A DNA stretch of 21,348 nt from contig CAYLKS010000048.1 in assembly GCA_964384205.1 (NCBI GenBank), positions 1-21,348 of the forward strand, written 5' to 3'. Positions within the stretch are counted from its first letter, which is position 1, and each line of letters begins with the position of its first letter. The translations under genes were made by a program, and so were the position numbers. The notes beneath the pieces were generated by a model. The model made no database searches. It had not been told where the DNA came from and saw nothing but the letters and a program-made list of their open reading frames with translations. Source of the stretch: CAYLKS01 sp964384205 [NCBI: uncultured bacterium] (GTDB taxonomy: Bacteria; JAGOEH01). Shown one piece after another: positions 15,041-21,348 of the stretch.

Positions 15041-17167
15041 TTACTTTCTCCTTAAAAGAAAGGTTTTTTGACTTATATTGTTATTATAATCGGATACCTT
15101 TACAGTAATACTATTCTTTTTTTTAATTTTATATTTTGATAGATTTATTAATAATGTTTTTCGAGGTCCATCGTATTCTGGGATAACAAAATTATTGTTT
15201 AAAGTAACGTTTATTTTTTTATAATTAATTCCACTTCCTATATCGGACAGTTTAATTTTTAATATTTTATTTTTGTGTATGGATTTTCTGAAATTGATAG
15301 GCGTAATTTCAGGAGGTATAGTATCCGCTAAAATTGCTATATACCCACCTTTTTTTATATTACATTTTAATTGATTATTCTTTAAAGTAGATGGTATATA
15401 GGAGGTTATGTTGTTATTAATATAATAGAAACCACACTTGTTATTTATTTGATTTGATGTATAGAGTAGCATTATAGGGGTTTTACAGAATCTATAAAAT
15501 GGTTTAATTGAATAAGTGCTGCTAACTTGTTTTAAATTATCAGTTTGAATTTTGTTATTTATAGTATCGATAAAAATTATACTTTCTTTTATTAGGTCAT
15601 TTTTTGAAATTTTAATATACAGTAAACTGTCTAAATAAGTATATATTGTTTCGTCTCCAGGCTCTGCTTTTATAATATATGAATAGAATTGATAATTATT
15701 AAATATAAATAAATTGTTTTGCATTAATTTCGAGAATAGAAAATAGTCTATATTAAATTCTATAGTATTTAAATTTATAATATCTCCGTATGTTTGTGAT
15801 AATTTATTAATTTGTAATATGTTATGGGTTATCGGGGAACTGGATGTTATGGTTAATTTTATAAAATCATCAAAAAATTTTGTTGTAATTTTGTAAGATG
15901 GGCTGGTTATATCTGTTTTAAATTTTTTAATGACATCTACATTAAATTGGTATTTTTTTACAATAAAATTTTTATATTTGAAATTAAAAATAATTATTCT
16001 TTGTCCAGTGTAGATAAATGTTTCATTTAATATGCAATGTTTATTATTAAAATTAGTTATATTTTTATATTTTTTTGTTATTGGGTTATAGCTTAATATT
16101 TCAAGGGAAAGGTTTTCATAATTGTTTGATATTGAATAAAAAATAGTATCATTATTTATGTGATTTATTTTTACTTTTATATTGTGAAAGTTTTCTACAG
16201 GAATTAATGTAATAGAGTATGAATTTTTGTTATTATAGAAATCTTTTACAATAAGTTTTAAATTAGCAGGTTCGTATAGATATTTAGAGTTGATTATACC
16301 ATGTTTTGAATTAAAATCGTAAAATAATTGATAAATTTTATTATCTACTGGATTTAAAATATTTTCAAAATCTACCTTATAATTTTCTGAAAAATCTATA
16401 ATATCAAATGATTTTTTATAAATAGTATCATTATTTATTAAGAGATATTTCGCATATATGTTATTTTTATTAGTTTTTTTAGAAGGAAAGTCATAGATTA
16501 AGGCTTTTATTCCTATTTTTCCATAAAAAAATATAGTATCATTTTTTAATTCGTTGTTTTTTAGCAGTAAAGGATTTGTTTGAAAATTGATTTTTGTATC
16601 GGCGGAGAGTGGAGATATCAGTATTTTTTTTATTATAGGGGGATTATTATCATTAAAGAATTTATTAAAGCCTTCATTTAACGGATTTATTGGTTGATTT
16701 TTTGAATTTCTTATTTCAAAATGTAAATGAGGATGTATGGTTCCGCTTCTTCCAGAATATGCTATAATATCTCCTTTTTTTACAGGGAATTGATTTTTTT
16801 TGAAATATAAATCTATTGCAAAAGTTTTATTTTTGATTTGAAGTTTAAAAATATAATTTTCTAATTTTTTGTTAAATTTGTTACAGTGAGCATATACAGC
16901 AGTTTGTCCATTTTGTAATTTTTGATATACAACTTTACCATATCCAAAAGGAGAAACTTTTATTCTTGCTATATAGCCATCATCGATTGCATATATTGGA
17001 ATATTCATTCTTCCATAGGTTTTGAGGTCAAGTCCGGCATGATAATGACCATTTCTAAATTCTCCAAATGTAGCAGCAAGTCCTGGCTTGATTTTTAGAG
17101 GATAGTTAAATGAATATACTACTTGAATCCACACAAAGAAAATAATAAAACTAATAATAATTTTCAT
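15041..17167 (-). CDS. Exported M23-family metallopeptidase with large C-terminal beta-rich region
   Basis: A 708-residue protein if started at the ATG at 17167. It begins with a signal peptide (MKII, hydrophobic core, likely cut after VYS near residue 19). The LytM/M23 zinc domain fills about residues 25-160. H43 and D47 (HYHAGLD) are zinc ligands, H94 lies in the VYAHC motif, and HPHLHFE (H145, H147, H149) supplies the remaining ligand and catalytic histidine. The family usually cuts peptidoglycan cross-links or acts as an envelope scaffold. This HYHAGLDLKT / VSPFGYGKVVY form is typical of Bacteroidetes-type enzymes. The remaining 550 residues are Asn/Lys/Ile-rich, apparently beta-structured, and not recognised. 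A longer frame begins at 17242 but lacks a signal peptide at its start and contains the promoter. No Shine-Dalgarno is seen. Confidence 0.87.
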   Translation of the reverse strand: MKIIISFIIFFVWIQVVYSFNYPLKIKPGLAATFGEFRNGHYHAGLDLKTYGRMNIPIYAIDDGYIARIKVSPFGYGKVVYQKLQNGQTAVYAHCNKFNKKLENYIFKLQIKNKTFAIDLYFKKNQFPVKKGDIIAYSGRSGTIHPHLHFEIRNSKNQPINPLNEGFNKFFNDNNPPIIKKILISPLSADTKINFQTNPLLLKNNELKNDTIFFYGKIGIKALIYDFPSKKTNKNNIYAKYLLINNDTIYKKSFDIIDFSENYKVDFENILNPVDNKIYQLFYDFNSKHGIINSKYLYEPANLKLIVKDFYNNKNSYSITLIPVENFHNIKVKINHINNDTIFYSISNNYENLSLEILSYNPITKKYKNITNFNNKHCILNETFIYTGQRIIIFNFKYKNFIVKKYQFNVDVIKKFKTDITSPSYKITTKFFDDFIKLTITSSSPITHNILQINKLSQTYGDIINLNTIEFNIDYFLFSKLMQNNLFIFNNYQFYSYIIKAEPGDETIYTYLDSLLYIKISKNDLIKESIIFIDTINNKIQTDNLKQVSSTYSIKPFYRFCKTPIMLLYTSNQINNKCGFYYINNNITSYIPSTLKNNQLKCNIKKGGYIAILADTIPPEITPINFRKSIHKNKILKIKLSDIGSGINYKKINVTLNNNFVIPEYDGPRKTLLINLSKYKIKKKNSITVKVSDYNNNISQKTFLLRRK

Positions 17168-17173
17168 ATTTTT

Positions 17174-17202
17174 ATATAAAAAATTTTTTGGATATAAGTC
17201 AA
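17174..17202 (-). promoter_or_regulatory. Promoter of the M23-receiver operon, placed for a leaderless mRNA
   Basis: On the minus strand TTGACT (17202-17197), a 17-base spacer and TTATAT (17179-17174) are followed by six bases and the ATG at 17167. The expected +1 is the A of the start codon itself. Confidence 0.55.
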
Positions 17203-17215
17203 ATATTTTTTTTTC

Positions 17216-17243
17216 TTTACAAATGTTTTTTTTTAGATACATT
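17216..17243 (+). promoter_or_regulatory. Weak promoter candidate for the S9 peptidase gene
   Basis: TTTACA (17216-17221), a 16-base spacer and TACATT (17238-17243) place the start near 17250, just before the GGAGG site. The matches are moderate in AT-rich DNA, so this is tentative. Confidence 0.3.
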
Positions 17244-17250
17244 AATATAA

Positions 17251-17262
17251 AAAGGAGGTGAT
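17251..17262 (+). promoter_or_regulatory. Strong ribosome binding site of the S9 peptidase gene
   Basis: AAAGGAGGTGAT, nearly the full complement of a typical 16S rRNA 3' end, lies three bases before the ATG at 17266. It is the strongest Shine-Dalgarno in the window and contrasts with the divergent M23 gene, which has none. Confidence 0.85.
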
Positions 17263-17265
17263 TGG

Positions 17266-19176
17266 ATGTTTAAAAAGTTGTTTTTATTGTTTTCTTTATT
17301 TGTTCTATTTAGTTGTAGTGGTAAGAAGGAGGATTATGTTAAAGCTCCATTAATTCCAATGGAGGATTTTTTTAAAAATCCTCAGAAAGTATCTTTTCGA
17401 CTTTCTCCTGATGGTCAATATATTGCATTTATGAAACCATGGAAGAGAAGATTGAATATTTTTATTCAAAAAATTGGAGATACAACGGAAACAAGAATTA
17501 CATCTTCAGAAAATAGAGATATTGGTGGATATTTTTGGGTGAATAATGAAAGAATAGCATTTATAAAAGATAAAGGAGGAGATGAGAATTTTCATTTATT
17601 TGCAGTGAATATTGATGGTTCTAATTTTAAAGAGTTAACTCCTTTTGAAAATGTTAGAGTTCAGTTGATAGATGATTTGAAAAACAATGATAAAGAGATT
17701 TTGATTGGGATGAATAAGAGAGACCCAAGAATTTTTGATGTATATAGAATTAATGTTTACACTGGTAAGATGAAGATGATAGCTCAGAATCCGGGTAATA
17801 TAACAGGATGGTTAACTGACCATGACGGCAAATTAAGAATAGGGGTTGCATCAGATGGCGTAAATACTGTTATTTATTATAGAGATAATGAAAAACAAGA
17901 TTTTAAACCTGTTGTTAAAACAGATTTTAGAGAAAGCATTGATCCTTTGATGTTTACTTTTGATAATAAGTATGTATATGTAGCTTCAAATATTGGTCGA
18001 GATAAAAAAGCAATATATAAATATGATTTAAAAAATAATAAGCAATTGGATTTGGTTTATGAAAATGATGAGGTTGATGTTAGTAGTTTAATTTCTTCTG
18101 ATAAGAAAAAGAAAATTTTAGGAGTTGTTTATGTAACTGATAAGACTCATTATTACTTTTTAGATGAAGAGAGAAAGAAATTTCAGGAAGATTTAGAGAA
18201 GAGATTACCAGGATATGAAGTTGCTGTAACTAATTCTAACCGAGACGAAGATAAGTTTTTAATTAGAACTTATAGTGATAAATCGAGAGGAGCATATTAT
18301 TATTATGATACAAAGACTGGGGAGTTTAAAAAATTAGTTGATGTAAGTCCATGGTTAAAAGAAGAATATATGGCTGATATGAAACCAATTCAGTATAAAT
18401 CAAGAGATGGATTGGTTATACATGGTTATTTAACAATCCCAAAGGTGGAAAAAGCTGAAAATTTACCAGTTATTGTCAATCCTCACGGTGGTCCATGGGC
18501 AAGAAATTATTGGGGATTTAATCCAGAAGTTCAATTTTTAGCTAATAGAGGTTATGTTGTTTTACAAATGAATTTTAGAGGCTCAGTGGGGTATGGTAGA
18601 AAGTTTTGGGAAGCAGGATTTAAACAATGGGGAAAAGCAATGCAAGATGATATTACTGATGGTGTCAAATGGCTGATATCTCAAGGTATTGCTGATCCTA
18701 AGAGGATTGGAATATATGGAGGCTCATATGGTGGTTATGCTACATTAGCAGGTCTTACATTTACTCCTGATTTATATGCTTGTGGCGTGGACTATGTCGG
18801 ACCATCTAATTTATTTACTTTGATAAATTCTTTGCCGCCATATTGGGAACCTTTGAGACAGATGTTTTATGAAATGATAGGTGATCCTAAGAAAGATAGT
18901 GTTTTATTATGGGAAATTTCTCCTGTTTTTCATGCTGATAAAATCAAAGCTCCTTTGTTAGTTGCTCAGGGTGCTAATGATCCAAGAGTTAAAAAAGCAG
19001 AATCTGATCAAATTGTTAATGCCTTGAAAAAAAGAGGAATTGATGTTATTTATATGGTTAAAGATAATGAAGGACATGGTTTTAGAAATGAAGAAAATAG
19101 ATTTGATTTCTATAGAGCTATGGAAAAATTTTTAGCAAAGCATCTGGGTGGTAGAGTAGAGAAAACTAAAGAATAA
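17266..19176 (+). CDS. S9 family (prolyl oligopeptidase-type) serine peptidase, probable lipoprotein
   Basis: A 636-residue exported peptidase. MFKKLFLLFSLFVLFSC is a lipoprotein signal peptide with lipobox LFSC, so C17 should be lipidated after cleavage. Residues about 40-350 are a beta-propeller-like region with WD40-like repeats (SPDGQYIAFM, NNERIAFIKDKGGDENFHLF). Residues about 375-630 are the alpha/beta-hydrolase domain with catalytic S487 (GGSYGGYA), D572 (GANDPRV) and H604 (EGHGF). The HGGP oxyanion segment is at 407-410. This is the acyl-peptide-hydrolase/dipeptidyl-peptidase-like S9C layout. It likely cleaves peptides in the periplasm or at the cell surface for nutrition; substrate preference is not visible. 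It stands alone, divergent from the M23 gene and followed by its own terminator. Confidence 0.93.
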   Translation: MFKKLFLLFSLFVLFSCSGKKEDYVKAPLIPMEDFFKNPQKVSFRLSPDGQYIAFMKPWKRRLNIFIQKIGDTTETRITSSENRDIGGYFWVNNERIAFIKDKGGDENFHLFAVNIDGSNFKELTPFENVRVQLIDDLKNNDKEILIGMNKRDPRIFDVYRINVYTGKMKMIAQNPGNITGWLTDHDGKLRIGVASDGVNTVIYYRDNEKQDFKPVVKTDFRESIDPLMFTFDNKYVYVASNIGRDKKAIYKYDLKNNKQLDLVYENDEVDVSSLISSDKKKKILGVVYVTDKTHYYFLDEERKKFQEDLEKRLPGYEVAVTNSNRDEDKFLIRTYSDKSRGAYYYYDTKTGEFKKLVDVSPWLKEEYMADMKPIQYKSRDGLVIHGYLTIPKVEKAENLPVIVNPHGGPWARNYWGFNPEVQFLANRGYVVLQMNFRGSVGYGRKFWEAGFKQWGKAMQDDITDGVKWLISQGIADPKRIGIYGGSYGGYATLAGLTFTPDLYACGVDYVGPSNLFTLINSLPPYWEPLRQMFYEMIGDPKKDSVLLWEISPVFHADKIKAPLLVAQGANDPRVKKAESDQIVNALKKRGIDVIYMVKDNEGHGFRNEENRFDFYRAMEKFLAKHLGGRVEKTKE

Positions 19177-19200
19177 TAATTTTGAAGTTATAAAAAATGT

Positions 19201-19232
19201 AGGGTATCTGGTATCTCCAGGTACCCTTTTTT
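19201..19232 (+). terminator. Rho-independent terminator of the S9 peptidase gene
   Basis: AGGGTATCTGG pairs with CCAGGTACCCT (one T-G wobble) around the five-base loop TATCT, followed by six T. It sits 25 bases after the stop codon and is a textbook terminator. Confidence 0.9.
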
Positions 19233-19287
19233 ATTATATAGGAGTATTTCTTAAATTTTTAATATAGAATAATGTATATTTTTATTA

Positions 19288-19316
19288 TTGACTATATTAT
19301 AATTTTGTTTTAATAT
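19288..19316 (+). promoter_or_regulatory. Sigma70-type promoter of aroE and the radical SAM/SPASM gene
   Basis: TTGACT (19288-19293), a 17-base spacer and TAATAT (19311-19316). The expected start is near 19323, about 25 bases before the aroE ATG. Confidence 0.65.
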
Positions 19317-19347
19317 GGTATAAAATTATAATTTGGGTGGTAAAATT

Positions 19348-20163
19348 ATGTTTGAAATAAATGGAAATACTAAAATATGTGGATTGTTAGGTTACCCTAT
19401 AAGTCATACAAAATCACCACAATTGCATAATAAATGGATTAGGCAGTATAATAAAAATGGAGTATATATTCCTTTTCAGATGTGCCATCTTGATAAAAGT
19501 TTTTTTGACTTTTTGAGATTCAATGATAATATTTTAGGTTTGAATGTGACAATTCCTTATAAACAGGAAGTTATAGAGTTTTTAGATGATATTTCTGAAG
19601 AAGTAAATTATATAAAGGCGGTAAATACAATTTTAAAAAAAGAGGGGAAGTTAATAGGTTATAATACAGATTATAAGGGATTTGTAAAACCTTTATTTGA
19701 TTTAGGTTTTAAGAGTGGAAATATTTTATTGATAGGAGCAGGCGGGGCATCCTATGCAGTTTATTATAGCTTAATTAATTTTTTAAAAATAGAGCATCTT
19801 TTTTTGATAAATAGAACCAGAGAAAAGGCGGAAATATTAGCGTCTTCTTTTAACTTCGGAAATGTTTCTATAATTGATAAAATTTCTCAAGATTTATTAA
19901 ATAGTTGTAGTTTGATTATTAATACAACTTCTCTTGGAATGGGGAAATTAGCAGATAAAATGCCGTTTGATTTATTTGGCTGTGAGAATTTATGTTTTAC
20001 TGATAAACAAATAGTTTATGATCTTATTTATAATCCAGCAGAAACATTATTATTGAAAAAAGCAAAACAAGATGGGGCGAAGGTTATTAATGGGATGCCT
20101 ATGTTAATAGAGCAAGCTAAATATTCATTTGAAATTTGGTTTGGGGTATATCCCGATGAATAA
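19348..20163 (+). CDS. aroE: Shikimate dehydrogenase
   Basis: The 271-residue NADP-dependent enzyme reduces 3-dehydroshikimate to shikimate in aromatic amino acid synthesis. The substrate-binding S19 and S23 sit in PISHTKSPQLHN, catalytic K72 in NVTIPYKQ, N93 in KAVNTI and D108 in NTDYKGF. The cofactor loop GAGGAS is at 130-135 and NRTREKA (the NADPH phosphate-binding motif) follows. I use the ATG at 19348, preceded by GGGTGG about eight bases upstream. A TTG at 19333, five codons earlier, overlaps that site and is less likely. It overlaps the next gene by eight bases. No other shikimate-pathway gene is in the window. Confidence 0.95.
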   Translation: MFEINGNTKICGLLGYPISHTKSPQLHNKWIRQYNKNGVYIPFQMCHLDKSFFDFLRFNDNILGLNVTIPYKQEVIEFLDDISEEVNYIKAVNTILKKEGKLIGYNTDYKGFVKPLFDLGFKSGNILLIGAGGASYAVYYSLINFLKIEHLFLINRTREKAEILASSFNFGNVSIIDKISQDLLNSCSLIINTTSLGMGKLADKMPFDLFGCENLCFTDKQIVYDLIYNPAETLLLKKAKQDGAKVINGMPMLIEQAKYSFEIWFGVYPDE

Positions 20164-21205
20164 AGAATATAAAATTAAAAAAATATATGATATATATCTT
20201 GAATTGACTAACATTTGTAATTTTAATTGTAAATTTTGCCCTTATGGACAGATGAAAAGAAAAAAAGGAATAATGGAAAAAAATTTTGCTTTTGATATAA
20301 TTGAGCAAATAAAAGAATATGATATTTCAAAGAGAATTGCTTTATTTTTAATGGGGGAGCCGTTTTTAGTAAAATATATTTTTGAAGTTATAGAAAAGAT
20401 TCATCAATCAGGACTTCAGGGTATTATTCATACTAATGCATCTCTTTTTAATGATGATTTAATAGAGAAGATATTGGATTCTGACTTGTATGAATTAGAT
20501 ATAAGCTTGCAGACATTTGGAAGTAAAGCTTTTTATGAAAAGACAGATGGAAAATATGATTATAAAGAGTATATGAAAAATATTTTGAGGTTTATAAAAA
20601 GACATTATGAAAAAAAATCAAAAATTAATGTTAAAATTCATTTTTTTGCAAGTTCAATATATCAATATTTTATAGGTGCAGAGCTTAAAAAATTTATAAA
20701 AGGAGATTTTAAGGAAGTATATTTATTTTTTGAAAATTGGATTAGAAATAATGTTATTGATGATAGAATGCAAATTAAAGATTTTGAATTATCTAAGTAT
20801 AAGGAGTATGATATTTTGTTATTGCCGAATATTCACCTTGTCTCAAGGAAGGTGACAACATTTGGCGGTAATATTGGTAATAAGAAAAAATATAAAGCAG
20901 TATTTGGAAGCTGCAATGCTTTAGTTAATCAAATAGGAATTTTGTGGAATGGAATAGTTGTTCCTTGTTGTAATGATTATGATGGGAAAATAGTTCTTGG
21001 AGATTTACATAAAGATAAATTGATCGATATTATAAATTCTGAAATTGCTATAAAACTTTATGATGGATTTAAAAAAGGAATAGTCTGGCATCCTGTTTGT
21101 AAGCAGTGTCGCGGTGGCAGTAATATTTGGTATTGGTTATTTAAGCAGAGTGCCAGTTTTATTGGAAGATATAAAAATATAGGTCTGAAAAAAGATAAGT
21201 TTTAG
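20156..21205 (+). CDS. Radical SAM protein with SPASM domain, unknown substrate
   Basis: A 349-residue protein. The radical SAM motif CxxxCxxC is C21, C25 and C28 in ELTNICNFNCKFCPYG. FLMGEPF (65-71) is the SAM-binding GEP segment, and residues about 115-120 (DISLQT) match a later barrel strand. The C-terminal SPASM region carries C253 (GSC), C271-C272 (VVPCCNDYDGKIVLGDL) and C315, C318 (VCKQC), enough for one auxiliary 4Fe-4S cluster. Such proteins modify peptides, proteins or small molecules; often the substrate gene is adjacent, but none is seen here. The ATG at 20156 overlaps the aroE stop (ATGAATAA). An in-frame TTG at 20129 is possible but lacks a clear ribosome binding site. The gene is last in its transcript. 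Confidence 0.88.
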   Translation: MNKEYKIKKIYDIYLELTNICNFNCKFCPYGQMKRKKGIMEKNFAFDIIEQIKEYDISKRIALFLMGEPFLVKYIFEVIEKIHQSGLQGIIHTNASLFNDDLIEKILDSDLYELDISLQTFGSKAFYEKTDGKYDYKEYMKNILRFIKRHYEKKSKINVKIHFFASSIYQYFIGAELKKFIKGDFKEVYLFFENWIRNNVIDDRMQIKDFELSKYKEYDILLLPNIHLVSRKVTTFGGNIGNKKKYKAVFGSCNALVNQIGILWNGIVVPCCNDYDGKIVLGDLHKDKLIDIINSEIAIKLYDGFKKGIVWHPVCKQCRGGSNIWYWLFKQSASFIGRYKNIGLKKDKF

Positions 21206-21250
21206 TTATTTTATATAAAAATAAGAGCTACGAATAAGATGCATGGCATC

Positions 21251-21272
21251 AATAAACAAAGTTTATTTTTTT
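21251..21272 (+). terminator. Terminator after the radical SAM/SPASM gene
   Basis: AATAAAC pairs with GTTTATT around the loop AAA and runs into a T stretch. The stem is AT-rich but the U tract is good. A second small hairpin, GATGC/GCATC (21238-21250), directly precedes it. Confidence 0.65.
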
Positions 21273-21348
21273 AATTTGATATAAATATTCGTTTGAAAAT
21301 AATAGTGTGATATTTTCTATCTGATGGGGTAATTTTAGCTTTTTTTAT

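Noticed and set aside
17168-17242. N-terminal extension of the M23 peptidase from ATG 17242
   Set aside because: The extra 25 residues are lysine-rich, would hide the signal peptide, lack a ribosome binding site and are encoded by the promoter region.
20129-20155. TTG start at 20129 for the radical SAM/SPASM gene
   Set aside because: The nine extra residues lie fully inside aroE with no clear ribosome binding site; the ATG at 20156 forms a common stop-start overlap.

Overview
The window is a very AT-rich bacterial chromosome segment (about 30% G+C by eye), densely packed with housekeeping genes. It has no rRNA, tRNA, CRISPR array, insertion sequence or phage gene that I can see. The cell is probably a Gram-negative-type diderm: there is an ExbB-ExbD-TonB/TolA energiser, a lipoprotein-type exported peptidase and a large exported M23 peptidase of the kind common in the Bacteroidetes/FCB group. 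The promoters, however, look like ordinary sigma70 sites (TTGACA/T, 17 bp, TATTAT-like) rather than the Bacteroidetes type, and strong GGAGG ribosome binding sites occur. I would place it as a low-GC FCB-like or candidate-phylum diderm, without naming a taxon.

Layout. (1) 1-1392, minus: exbB-exbD-tonB-like, overlapping genes, with tonB running off the left edge. (2) 1621-6997, plus: miaB-cmk-plsC-ispH-rpsA. Every junction overlaps, so this is one tightly coupled operon for tRNA modification, CMP kinase, phospholipid acylation, isoprenoid synthesis and ribosomal protein S1. It ends in a hairpin terminator shared with the convergent alr. (3) 6954-8964, minus: a SplB-like radical SAM gene followed by alr (alanine racemase), overlapping by 44 bases. 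(4) 9145-12191, minus: a small membrane/coiled-coil protein, a group-X-type phosphofructokinase, pyrB and pyrI, apparently one operon linking upper glycolysis to pyrimidine synthesis. (5) 12302-14422, plus: a bifunctional class A penicillin-binding protein. (6) 14427-17167, minus: a secreted M23 peptidase and a degenerate receiver-domain protein, two bases apart. (7) 17266-19232, plus: a lipoprotein S9 prolyl-oligopeptidase-family peptidase with a clear terminator. (8) 19288-21272, plus: aroE and a radical SAM/SPASM protein, overlapping by 8 bases and ending in a terminator.

Three envelope-related functions sit close together: alr (D-Ala), PBP1A and the M23 peptidase, plus the TonB system. 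The most notable non-coding pattern is that three genes with no visible Shine-Dalgarno (SplB-like, PBP1A, M23) each have a promoter whose -10 box ends 6-7 bases before the ATG. That predicts leaderless mRNAs. In two of them the -35 TTG is in frame with the ATG, so it is easily mistaken for a start codon. I found no clearly undescribed multi-gene system. The M23-receiver pair, the unknown small protein ahead of pfk, and the leaderless promoter architecture are the best leads. No gene-free stretch exceeds about 260 bases.
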